From Spirochaetia bacterium (lineage in GTDB: Bacteria > Spirochaetota > Leptospirae > Leptospirales > Leptonemataceae): a stretch of 6,720 nucleotides of DNA. Shown piece by piece: positions 1 through 6,427 of this stretch. The position numbers and the translations under genes were made by a program. Numbering within the stretch: the stretch's first letter is position 1; every line of letters begins with the position of its first letter. The notes beneath the pieces are model-generated. The model was not told where the DNA came from, made no database searches, and worked only from the letters and a program-made list of their open reading frames with translations. The stretch spans positions 1 through 6,720 of the forward strand of contig JACPZR010000019.1 in NCBI GenBank assembly GCA_016195395.1, given 5' to 3'.

Positions 1-1304
1 GCCCCAAGAAGCGCTGCGAGGGAGCCGTCAGAGGAGGCCACAAGCTCTGTGCCAAATTCCAGGATGCCGCCTTCCTTTGTGTCCGCTTTGATCACCTGAA
101 CGCGCTGCCCCGCTACGGCCAGTTCCCAGTCTTCCGCGCGGGCTGTGGGCAGGTATTCGCGCAGGGCTTCAATGCGGCTTTCCTGTGACTGCGTCGCCTG
201 CTCCATCAGATAACGTGTGAGCGGGATATTGTTCACGCCCACGGAGAGCATCGGCACAAGGTTCCCCAGCTCGAGCGACTTGGCCAGATCCCAGTAGGAA
301 CCCTCTTTCAGGAATTTGGTGGAGAAGCCCGCGTAGGGACCAAAGAGGAGGGCCTTTTTTCCGCCGATCATCCGCGTGTCCAAGTGCGGAACAGACATGG
401 GCGGAGTGCCCACCGCGGCTTTCCCATAGACTTTGGCGTCGTGCCCCTGGATAACGTCCGGGTTCAGGCAGCGGAGCCACTGCCCGCTGATGGGGAAGCC
501 GGCATACCCCTGCGCCTCCGGAATTCCAGATTTCTCAAGGAGCGACAAGGACCCGCCTCCGGCGCCGATAAACACAAACCCGGCTGACAGCTCCGTCTCC
601 TTCTCTGTTAGGAGGTCTGTTACTGCAACGATCCAGCGCCCGTCAGCGGAGCGCTTCAGGTGGTCCACTTGGTGCAGAAGATGAAGATTGATGCCGCGCG
701 ATTTGACCAGATGCGTGAACATGAGCCGCGTGAGCGCTCCAAAGTCAACGTCCGTGCCGATTTCCATGCGCGTTGCGGCCACCGGCGCCGACGCATCGCG
801 GTCCTTCATGACCAGAGGCATCCAGTCAACCAGCTGCTTCCAGTCGTCAGAAAAACGCATATCTTTGAAGAGGAAATTCCCTGTGAGCGCTGTATGACGT
901 CTCTTTAGAAACTCGATGTTATCTGTGCCCCACACGAAACTCATATGCGGAACACGGTGAATGAATTCGGACGGGTGGGCAAGGCCGCGCCGGCGCACAA
1001 GATGGGCCCAGAATTGTTTGGATTCCTCGAAAGATTCCGCAATGTGCGCGGCTTTGGAAATATTGATGGAGCCGTCCGCGCTCTCCGGCGTGTAGTTCAG
1101 TTCGCAGAACGCGGAATGGCCGGTCCCGGCGTTATTCCATGCATGCGAACTTTCTCCAGCAACATGGTCCAGTCGTTCAAAGATTTCTATGGAGAGGGAC
1201 GGATCGAGTTCATGGAGGAGCGCGCCGAGCGTGGCGCTCATGATGCCGCCGCCGATCAGCACAACGTCAGGGCGCGTGTTCACCGGGTTTGTATGTTCTG
1301 ACAT
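1..1304 (-). CDS. mqo: Malate:quinone oxidoreductase (Mqo), C-terminus cut by window edge
   Basis: This FAD-dependent, membrane-associated enzyme oxidises malate to oxaloacetate and passes the electrons to the quinone pool, in place of or alongside NAD-dependent malate dehydrogenase. I translated the minus strand from ATG at 1304 and found an unbroken frame of 434 codons to the left edge. Visible signatures are the N-terminal dinucleotide-binding segment GGGIMSATLG (residues 18-27), the strongly conserved Mqo stretch ESSHAWNNAGTGHSAFCELN (51-70), and near the end AGQRVQVIK (398-406) and GTELVASSDGSLAALLG (418-434). The last aligns with the region that precedes the family's final roughly 60-110 residues, so that part is missing here. 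The start is chosen because the FAD motif lies at the usual distance from the N-terminus. No clear Shine-Dalgarno precedes it. The gene begins 20 bp after the signal peptidase homologue on the same strand, so co-transcription is likely. The family call is firm. Confidence 0.96.
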   Translation of the reverse strand, partial: MSEHTNPVNTRPDVVLIGGGIMSATLGALLHELDPSLSIEIFERLDHVAGESSHAWNNAGTGHSAFCELNYTPESADGSINISKAAHIAESFEESKQFWAHLVRRRGLAHPSEFIHRVPHMSFVWGTDNIEFLKRRHTALTGNFLFKDMRFSDDWKQLVDWMPLVMKDRDASAPVAATRMEIGTDVDFGALTRLMFTHLVKSRGINLHLLHQVDHLKRSADGRWIVAVTDLLTEKETELSAGFVFIGAGGGSLSLLEKSGIPEAQGYAGFPISGQWLRCLNPDVIQGHDAKVYGKAAVGTPPMSVPHLDTRMIGGKKALLFGPYAGFSTKFLKEGSYWDLAKSLELGNLVPMLSVGVNNIPLTRYLMEQATQSQESRIEALREYLPTARAEDWELAVAGQRVQVIKADTKEGGILEFGTELVASSDGSLAALLG

Positions 1305-1324
1305 CAATGAATACCGTTGTTTGA

Positions 1325-1921
1325 TTAATCGCGGAGCTGGACGATGCCTTCTACGGCGGATACAGGCACGGTCCCAAAGCTGCGGGAGTCCAGAGTAGGG
1401 AGGCGGTTGTCCGCCAGAACAAAAATCTGGTCCGCTTTGATGTACACAGGTTCTGTGTTGTCCCGCCGGCTGATTTCCGCGGGAAGCGACGGGATGTCGA
1501 TTGGCTGCGCCTGCACGCGTTCTTCCCAGTCTTCGTTGAGCCGCGCCCCGTTCACGAGGACGCGCCGGTTGAGGAGCTGGACCACGTCCCCGCTGATCCC
1601 GACAATACGCCGGAAGAGCAGCGTTTCGTGATTGATGGGATGACGCATGAGGACGATCGCTCCGCGCTTGAGGTCGCCCGGCTTGAAGCGCTTGCGGACG
1701 TAGACAACGGCGCCTTTGGAAATCGCCGGGCTCATCTCGTCGTTTGAGACAACGGCCGGATACTTCCAATACCGGTGTGCGCCAAAGCGAAAGAGAAGAG
1801 CGGTGACCACACCAAACACCACAGCAAAGATGATGCGGGAGCGGTTGATTTTCTTCTTTTTTGCGGGAACCAGATCGCGGTCGCGGAGAGCCACAATCCA
1901 AGGCGTGACGCCGGGCGGCAT
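1325..1921 (-). CDS. lepB: Signal peptidase I homologue (family S26) lacking the Ser/Lys catalytic dyad
   Basis: This is a 198-residue type I signal peptidase family protein. The N-terminus is cytosolic and basic (KKKKINR, about 21-27), followed by one membrane helix (about 29-48) and an extracytoplasmic domain. Box B reads SNDEMSPAI (59-67), so Glu62 occupies the position of the nucleophilic Ser in the family S-M-x-P motif. Box D reads LFRRIVGISGD (102-112), so Arg104 occupies the position of the general-base Lys in K-R-x-V-G. Box E is well kept: ADNRLPTLDSRSFG (170-183), with Ala for the first Gly and Thr for the usual Ser. Codons for both substitutions (GAG at 1736-1738, CGG at 1610-1612, minus strand) were read directly. 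The frame is intact and nothing suggests decay. A functional peptidase would cleave signal peptides from exported proteins. This copy is predicted not to, and may instead bind or scaffold exported proteins. An in-frame stop just upstream (TGA, 1925-1927) means the start cannot lie further out; GTG at 1894 is an alternative. It diverges from rnd and precedes mqo. Confidence 0.88.
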   Translation of the reverse strand: MPPGVTPWIVALRDRDLVPAKKKKINRSRIIFAVVFGVVTALLFRFGAHRYWKYPAVVSNDEMSPAISKGAVVYVRKRFKPGDLKRGAIVLMRHPINHETLLFRRIVGISGDVVQLLNRRVLVNGARLNEDWEERVQAQPIDIPSLPAEISRRDNTEPVYIKADQIFVLADNRLPTLDSRSFGTVPVSAVEGIVQLRD

Positions 1922-1988
1922 ACGTCAACTGCGTTACGGAGCGCGAAAAACCTACGTATATCCGGCAATTTCCGTCGCTTTTTAAGTT
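1922..1988. promoter_or_regulatory. Divergent intergenic spacer between the lepB-like gene and rnd
   Basis: These 67 bases are the only divergent junction in the window, so promoters for both the leftward pair and rnd should lie here or just inside the flanking genes. The middle is AT-richer than its surroundings. TATATC at 1957-1962 resembles a -10 box for the rightward direction, but the element 17 bp upstream (TTACGG, 1934-1939) is a poor -35. Leftward, TTAAAA (1985-1980) followed 17 bp later by GATATA (1962-1957) is an equally weak pair. An imperfect palindrome CGGcAATTtCCG lies at 1963-1974. No Shine-Dalgarno is evident before either start codon. The promoter role is inferred from gene orientation; exact boxes are uncertain. 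Confidence 0.4.
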
Positions 1989-3245
1989 GTGAGATACCGC
2001 CCTCCCGGCGACTTGACTGTAGGTCCGTTTCCATTGCCTTCCTATACCTATATAGATACCCAGGACCAGCTCGATGCGCTGGTGAAGACCTTGGCGGCTG
2101 CTCCCACCGTAGCCGTGGACACGGAATCTTCCAGTTTCTTCACCTACGTCTCTGAACTCTGCCTCATGCAGATCACGTCGCAGGGAAAACATTTCATCAT
2201 CGATACGCGCGCGGGTCTCAATATGGACGGCTTGGGCGGCGTCTTTGCGTCAACAGACTCAGAGAAGATTTTTCACGCCGCGGGGTCGGACCTTGCGGAA
2301 ATCCGGCGCATGTACGGTTGGTCCGTCCGCCGCATCTTTGACACGATGATTGCGGCCCAGATGCTGGGTCTTGAATCCCGGTCGCTCGCCGGGCTTGTGC
2401 TCAAGTACGAAGGCCGTGTATTAGAAAAGAAAGAACAGAAGTCCGACTGGCGGCGCCGCCCGCTTACCAAGTCGCAGCTGGACTATGCGAATCTGGACAC
2501 TGTGTTTTTGGAAAGTCTGCGCGACCGTCTCTGGACCAAGCTGGTCGAGTACGGCTTTGATGAAGAAATCCAGCAGGAGTTTGAACTCCTGACGCGTGAC
2601 AAACCGCCGGACGAAAGCGAGCCGGAAGAAAAGGAAGCCCCCGCTGACGGATGGATGCGCATCAACGGCTCCAAGGATCTCCCGCCCCGGAACAGAGGCG
2701 TGCTTGCAAAATTGTATGAATGGCGTGATGCGATCGGTCGCAAAGAGAACCTCGCTGTGTTCCGCGTGACCACGAACGAGTCGCTCTTGAGAGTGGCGCA
2801 GCGTCTTCCCTCGAGCATCGGGGCTCTGGAGTCACTGCGGATTCTTTCACCTTCGATGATCGAGCGGGAAGGCCGTCGTATCTTAACCATTGTAGAAGAG
2901 GCGGAGCCCGTTGCGTTCAAATATCCCAAACGACCGGAGACCGATCCGGTTGCAGGCGCGCATTTCAAGGAGCTCAAGATGTGGCGCCAGCGCGTCGCAG
3001 AGTACCGCGGCATGGACTACGCCCTGATCCTTTCCAACAAAGTTCTCTGGGCCATCGCGGCCGCCGCGCCCAAAGACGTACAGGCGCTCAGGGCTTTGGA
3101 CCTGATGAGCGAATGGAAAATAGAGCACTACGGCAGCGCCCTCGTGGACCTGGCCGCAGGGCGTTCTGTGACGGTTCTCCCCAAGGTAGCCGTCATTCCG
3201 CACGAACACCGTGTGAAGAAAGAAGCCCCCGCCGGCCGTGCCTAG
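1989..3245 (+). CDS. rnd: Ribonuclease D (DEDDy 3'-5' exonuclease with two HRDC domains)
   Basis: RNase D trims the 3' ends of tRNA precursors and other stable RNAs in the cytoplasm. The 418-residue product has a DEDDy exonuclease domain (about 18-205). Exo I is VAVDTES (41-47; Asp44, Glu46), exo II contains AAGSDL (97-102; Asp101), and exo III has KSDWRRRPL (151-159) followed by YANLD (166-170; Tyr166, Asp170), so all metal-binding acids and the Tyr are present. A charged linker rich in Glu, Asp and Pro (about 203-220) leads to HRDC domain 1 (about 235-306). A second HRDC-like domain follows (about 325-391), including LKMWRQRVAEYRGMDYALIL. The exonuclease plus tandem HRDC arrangement matches E. 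coli RNase D (about 375 residues). The start used is GTG at 1989, without an obvious ribosome binding site. TTG codons at 2013 and 2034 are in frame and also precede the conserved region, so the N-terminus is uncertain by up to 15 residues. Other 3'-5' exonucleases are unlikely given the HRDC pair. Confidence 0.92.
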   Translation: MRYRPPGDLTVGPFPLPSYTYIDTQDQLDALVKTLAAAPTVAVDTESSSFFTYVSELCLMQITSQGKHFIIDTRAGLNMDGLGGVFASTDSEKIFHAAGSDLAEIRRMYGWSVRRIFDTMIAAQMLGLESRSLAGLVLKYEGRVLEKKEQKSDWRRRPLTKSQLDYANLDTVFLESLRDRLWTKLVEYGFDEEIQQEFELLTRDKPPDESEPEEKEAPADGWMRINGSKDLPPRNRGVLAKLYEWRDAIGRKENLAVFRVTTNESLLRVAQRLPSSIGALESLRILSPSMIEREGRRILTIVEEAEPVAFKYPKRPETDPVAGAHFKELKMWRQRVAEYRGMDYALILSNKVLWAIAAAAPKDVQALRALDLMSEWKIEHYGSALVDLAAGRSVTVLPKVAVIPHEHRVKKEAPAGRA

Positions 3246-3293
3246 ATACGATTTTGCTTGCCTCCTTGATTTGCCGCCGGAATTCGGAAGTAT

Positions 3294-4415
3294 ATGCTGA
3301 AAGATGTCCGTATTTCGCGGCTGACCTTCATCAACCTCATCCTCGCGGCCCTCTTGATCGGGACCTTTTTGAGCCCCATCGTCTACGGCGGGCTCCGGCA
3401 TTATTTCGTATCGTATGAGAATGGGAATGCGGAGTCGCTCAAAGAGTCGGATCAAAAACCGGCGATCGCGCTCCAGACCGCATACACGAACGTTTACAAA
3501 AAAGTCAGCCCGTCCGTCGTCTTCATCAAAACCAATGTCCTGATTCCCCCGCGCTACTGGTTCGACTATTACCGCCAGGGAGAAGGCGCGGGGTCGGGCT
3601 TCATCATAGACAAAGAAGGCTTCATCCTCACGAACGCGCACGTTGTGGCGAATGCCAATAAAATCGAAGTGATCTTCCATGACAGCACGCAGGCGCGCGC
3701 CAAGCTGATCGGCCGCGACGACCTGAGTGACATTGCTCTCATTCAAGTGGCGCCGTCGGACAAGCTGGTTCCCTGTGTCTTTGGCGACTCAGACAAAGTA
3801 GAACCCGGCCAGCTTGCGTTCGCGATTGGCGCGCCGTTTGGCTTGGACCGCACGTTCACCGTGGGCGTCATCTCTGCCAAGCACAGACAGATCGATGCCA
3901 GCCGTTTCTCCCGCATTCAAACCGATGCATCCATCAACCCCGGGAACTCGGGTGGTCCGCTGATCAACGTTATGGGGGAGGTTGTGGGCATCAACCAGTC
4001 GATCATTTCTCCCAACGGTCAGGGCGGAAGCGTGGGCATTGGCTTTGCGATTCCCATCAATGAAGTGAAGAGCGTGATCGAGCAGCTGAAACGCGAGAAG
4101 CGTGTCATTGGCCGTCCGGCTCTGGGCCTCCAGGTGGGTGTGCCGGCAGAAAGCCTCCGCGAAGAACTGAAGCTGGGACGCGAAACGGGTCTTCTCGTCA
4201 TCATGGTTGTTCCGGGATCTGCGGCGGATGAGGCCGGACTCAAAGAAAGCGACTTCCTTCTTTCGGCCAACGGCCATGCCCTGAAGCTGCCCCAGGAATT
4301 GGTGCAGGAAGTGCAAAAGACGGGCATTGGCGGAAAACTGAAACTGGATCTGATCCGGCAGGGACGCCGCACATCGATCACCGCCACGATCGGTGAGGAC
4401 TCAACGTCGCGGTGA
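3294..4415 (+). CDS. htrA: Membrane-anchored HtrA/DegS-like serine protease with one PDZ domain
   Basis: This trypsin-fold protease of the HtrA family (S1C) degrades or senses misfolded envelope proteins. Of the 373 residues, a hydrophobic segment (about 9-31) looks like an uncleaved membrane anchor, placing the rest outside the cytoplasm. The protease domain (about 60-265) has a complete triad: His116 in LTNAHVV (112-118), Asp146 in LSDIALI (144-150) and Ser219 in NPGNSGGPL (215-223). A single PDZ domain follows (about 270-367), including ALGLQVGV and a GSAADEAGL loop (308-316). One anchor plus one PDZ is the DegS layout; DegP-type members have a cleaved signal and two PDZ domains. The ATG at 3294 has GGAAG at 3286-3290, close to the start. 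The 48-bp gap after rnd shows no convincing terminator or promoter. The stop overlaps the birA start (GTGA), so the two are probably translationally coupled. The family is certain; the exact physiological role is inferred. Confidence 0.95.
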   Translation: MLKDVRISRLTFINLILAALLIGTFLSPIVYGGLRHYFVSYENGNAESLKESDQKPAIALQTAYTNVYKKVSPSVVFIKTNVLIPPRYWFDYYRQGEGAGSGFIIDKEGFILTNAHVVANANKIEVIFHDSTQARAKLIGRDDLSDIALIQVAPSDKLVPCVFGDSDKVEPGQLAFAIGAPFGLDRTFTVGVISAKHRQIDASRFSRIQTDASINPGNSGGPLINVMGEVVGINQSIISPNGQGGSVGIGFAIPINEVKSVIEQLKREKRVIGRPALGLQVGVPAESLREELKLGRETGLLVIMVVPGSAADEAGLKESDFLLSANGHALKLPQELVQEVQKTGIGGKLKLDLIRQGRRTSITATIGEDSTSR

Positions 4416-5194
4416 CGTTCCTTGCTCTAGACCCTGCCAAGTGGATGCACATGGCAGAGGTGGATTCCACCAATGTGCGGCTGCTCGCGGGCTCCTACGC
4501 ATCGGGGACTATTCTCACCGCGGACAAGCAGACGGCGGGCCGGGGCCGGCACGGAAGGCCGTGGCTTGACCTGAACAAAAGCACGTTTATCTTCTCTGCC
4601 TATGTGGAATTGGAGGCCGGCACCCAGAGCGCGTTATATTTGCCGCTTGCCTGCGGCACGGCGCTCCTTGCCGCCATTGAAAAAGCTGTGCGCGAACTCA
4701 AGGGACAGGCGCCCGGCCCTGCCGCCCGCTACTGCCTGAAGTGGCCCAATGATGTCTGGGCATTTCAAGACGGTGCACGCGGGAAGCTTGCGGGGATTTT
4801 GGTGGAATCGGAGATCAAGGGACACGTTATGCGCACGGTGCTTGGCATTGGGCTCAACTGGCGCGGCGTCCCGCAGAATATTGATAAACCGGCGCTCTCG
4901 CTCTTTGGTCCGGAGGCGCCGGAGCCCGGCGTCTTCACACGCTTTCTTGCCCCCGAATTGAATGATCGCTTGAAAGAACTGTTTTCATCAGGGGCGGGCG
5001 CAATTCTAGCGGACTACAGGTCGCACGACTGCACGTCCGGCAGACAGGTGATGCACGCCGGCACACGTTATACGAGCGCCGGAATCGATGATGAGGGCGG
5101 ACTTGTGCTTGTGGATTTGGACGGGCGCACCACCGTGATCCGCGACACTGCGGGCGAACTGGAACTGACAGAACCAATGGCGGAGAACACATGA
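4412..5194 (+). CDS. birA: Biotin--[acetyl-CoA-carboxylase] ligase, ligase-only (class I) BirA
   Basis: BirA activates biotin with ATP and transfers it to a lysine on biotin carboxyl carrier proteins, chiefly of acetyl-CoA carboxylase, in the cytoplasm. The 260-residue protein opens almost directly into the catalytic domain. It shows DSTN (18-21), the nucleotide/biotin loop ADKQTAGRGRHGRPW (37-51, with GRGRHGR at 43-49), KWPNDVW (110-116), KLAGILVESE (125-134) and GIGLNW (145-150), followed by a small C-terminal beta domain (about 210-253). There is no N-terminal winged helix, so unlike E. coli BirA (about 320 residues) it cannot repress a biotin operon through that domain. The start is GTG at 4412, whose last two bases lie in the htrA stop (GTGA). 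There is no independent Shine-Dalgarno, consistent with coupling. It overlaps coaX by ATGA. Identification is secure from the motifs. Confidence 0.95.
   Translation: MTFLALDPAKWMHMAEVDSTNVRLLAGSYASGTILTADKQTAGRGRHGRPWLDLNKSTFIFSAYVELEAGTQSALYLPLACGTALLAAIEKAVRELKGQAPGPAARYCLKWPNDVWAFQDGARGKLAGILVESEIKGHVMRTVLGIGLNWRGVPQNIDKPALSLFGPEAPEPGVFTRFLAPELNDRLKELFSSGAGAILADYRSHDCTSGRQVMHAGTRYTSAGIDDEGGLVLVDLDGRTTVIRDTAGELELTEPMAENT
5182..5185 (+). promoter_or_regulatory. Shine-Dalgarno GGAG for coaX
   Basis: GGAG lies five bases before the coaX ATG at 5191, inside the last codons of birA. It is the cleanest ribosome binding site in the window and fixes the coaX start at the ATG overlapping the birA stop. 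Confidence 0.7.
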
Positions 5195-5982
5195 GCATTC
5201 TTGCAGTGGACATTGGCAATACGAATACCGTATTCGGCCTCTTTGACCCCGATGACGGACTCGAAATCCGCTATCATTGGCGCACTGTCACACGCCGGGA
5301 CCGCACGTCGGACGAACTGGGAATCTTTCTCATTGGGTTTCTGCATGCCACCAAGGTGGATCCCAAGTCGATCCAGGGATTCATTTACAGCTCCGTGGTG
5401 CCGCCGTTCAATCCGATCGTGGAGCGCATGGCGCTCGACTACTTTGGCGTGGAAGCCATCCGTGTAACGCACGACATGGGCCTCCCCATCACGATCGATT
5501 ATCCGCGTCCGTTTGAAATCGGGGCGGACAGACTTGTCAATGCCGTGGCTGCCGACAAGCTCTACGGCGGAGACTTGATTGTTGTGGACCTGGGCACGGC
5601 CACCACGTTCTGCGTTGTGGAAAACGGACACTACATCGGCGGAACCATCGCTCCGGGTATCAAACTCTCGATGGAAGCCCTGCATAGAAATACGGCCCAG
5701 CTGCCGTCGATTGAATTTGCCCGTCCCGCCTCCGGCGTCGTGGCCACCTCAACGGTGGAAGCCATCCAAGCCGGCTTCTTTTTTGGATGGATCGGCCTCT
5801 TGCGCGGCATTCTCGATGAAACCAAGCGGAGCCGCGGCCGCGCCTACAAGACGATTGCCACCGGCGGGCTCTCGAACCTCATCCAGAAAGAAGCGGGCGA
5901 CCTGTTTGACGTGGTAGACGTCCACTTAACGCTTCGCGGTCTGAAGATGATCTATCTGTCGCTTGGGAAGAAGCAGCGGTGA
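5191..5982 (+). CDS. coaX: Type III pantothenate kinase (CoaX)
   Basis: CoaX phosphorylates pantothenate, the first step of coenzyme A synthesis. Type III enzymes belong to the ASKHA fold, typically need a monovalent cation and are not feedback-inhibited by CoA. The 263-residue protein has the usual length. Motifs in order are DIGNTNT (7-13, phosphate-binding loop with Asp7), SSVVP (67-71), GADRLVNA (111-118, with Asp113 at the catalytic position), DLGTATTF (133-140), GGTIAPG (150-156), TSTVEAIQAG (186-195) and ATGGL (223-227). All key acids are present, so it should be active. The start ATG overlaps the birA stop as ATGA and has GGAG five bases upstream. Pairing with birA is a known arrangement, and the two are even fused in Neisseria. 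This fits shared service to acetyl-CoA and fatty acid metabolism. Its stop codon in turn overlaps an ATG (TGATG) that opens a tiny ORF. Confidence 0.96.
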   Translation: MSILAVDIGNTNTVFGLFDPDDGLEIRYHWRTVTRRDRTSDELGIFLIGFLHATKVDPKSIQGFIYSSVVPPFNPIVERMALDYFGVEAIRVTHDMGLPITIDYPRPFEIGADRLVNAVAADKLYGGDLIVVDLGTATTFCVVENGHYIGGTIAPGIKLSMEALHRNTAQLPSIEFARPASGVVATSTVEAIQAGFFFGWIGLLRGILDETKRSRGRAYKTIATGGLSNLIQKEAGDLFDVVDVHLTLRGLKMIYLSLGKKQR

Positions 5983-6035
5983 TGCGGCGTTTTTGTGCTG
6001 TTCTGGTCCGGGCCCTCCACAAAGCTGGCATATGA
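5982..6035 (+). other. 17-codon bridging ORF between coaX and the DUF420-like gene (possible coupling leader)
   Basis: An ATG shares its first base with the coaX stop (TGATG). It opens a 17-codon frame, [17 protein letters not shown], whose TGA (6033-6035) overlaps the ATG of the next gene as ATGA. A purine-rich GGGAAGAAG at 5965-5973 lies at a plausible ribosome-binding distance. The 49-bp gap is therefore exactly spanned by a translatable frame, which could carry terminating ribosomes from coaX to the downstream gene. No family is recognisable, and an ORF this short can arise by chance. An actual peptide product is not claimed. Confidence 0.2.
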
Positions 6036-6427
6036 CCTACTATGCGGTCAATACGGGGATGACCCTCTCCGTGATCTTCTTCCTTTTGGGCTATGTCTTT
6101 CGTTACGACAGGCGAAAGCACGCCGTGCTTATGATCGCCGCCGTGCTTTCCAATGTGGCCGCGGCGCTTACATTGCTTGGATCCGTTTACATCGTATACG
6201 GCGGGGATGCCCTGGCCGCTGGTTTCCGACCAGCTCTGGGTCCCGGACCCACGATCGCGCACAGGGCCGCGGCAGCGGTCGCTTTTATTCTGATGTTTGT
6301 GCAGGCAGGTTCGGGGATACTGAAGAAGCCCGCCATTCATAAGAAACTCTACGTTATTTTTCTTCCATTGTATATCGTCGTATATGTATCCGGACTTTTC
6401 GTGTTTGAATATTCGGGGGGAAATTGA
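6032..6427 (+). CDS. Small four-helix membrane protein, probably DUF420 family
   Basis: The product has 131 residues and about four hydrophobic helices (roughly 4-22, 32-57, 77-93 and 105-126), so it should lie in the cytoplasmic membrane. The opening [16 protein letters not shown] (6-21), the H-A-V-L-M motif before helix 2 (His30, Met34), His77 in helix 3, and His103 followed by a P-L-Y-x-x-V-Y-V-S-G pattern (112-121) resemble DUF420 proteins such as Bacillus YozB. Biochemical function is unknown; some members lie near cytochrome oxidase assembly genes. The helix-linked histidines could bind haem or metal, but that is inference. ATG at 6032 is preferred because the similarity starts there. 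An in-frame TTG at 5963 would add 23 unconvincing residues and overlap coaX. No strong Shine-Dalgarno is seen; translation may depend on the bridging ORF. The next gene starts 2 bp after its stop. Confidence 0.72.
   Translation: MTYYAVNTGMTLSVIFFLLGYVFRYDRRKHAVLMIAAVLSNVAAALTLLGSVYIVYGGDALAAGFRPALGPGPTIAHRAAAAVAFILMFVQAGSGILKKPAIHKKLYVIFLPLYIVVYVSGLFVFEYSGGN

Noticed and set aside
945..1301. A 118-codon plus-strand frame opposite mqo
   Set aside because: The opposite strand encodes the strongly conserved FAD-binding part of Mqo, which explains the open frame.
1730..1732. Ser64 in the lepB-like protein as the true nucleophile
   Set aside because: It sits at the variable x of S-M-x-P, two residues after the nucleophile position, and the box D lysine is missing as well, so a simple shift does not restore the dyad.
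1856..1862. A AAA AAG slippery heptamer (minus strand) near the start of the lepB-like gene, as in programmed -1 frameshifting
   Set aside because: It is explained by the lysine-rich stretch before the membrane helix. The -1 frame gives no recognisable product, and no stimulatory stem-loop was evident.
1325..1921. Calling the lepB-like gene a pseudogene
   Set aside because: The frame is complete with normal length, membrane anchor and conserved box E, and there are no frameshifts or stops. Loss of catalytic residues alone does not show gene decay.
3246..3293. A terminator or promoter between rnd and htrA
   Set aside because: The only fold is a short CCG/CGG stem around GAATT with no T-run, and TTGATT/TATATG is spaced 19 bp and overlaps the htrA start codon. 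Neither is convincing.
2883..3746. A 287-codon open frame on the minus strand across the rnd/htrA junction
   Set aside because: It lies opposite two genes with complete catalytic motifs, spans their intergenic gap, and its translation has no recognisable domain. Long antisense frames are common in GC-rich DNA.
3789..4316. A 175-codon minus-strand frame inside htrA
   Set aside because: It is a shadow of the protease and PDZ coding sequence, with no domain and no start context.
5068..5685. A 205-codon minus-strand frame opposite birA and coaX
   Set aside because: It is the complement of well-supported motifs, with His/Arg-rich low-information content and no family resemblance.
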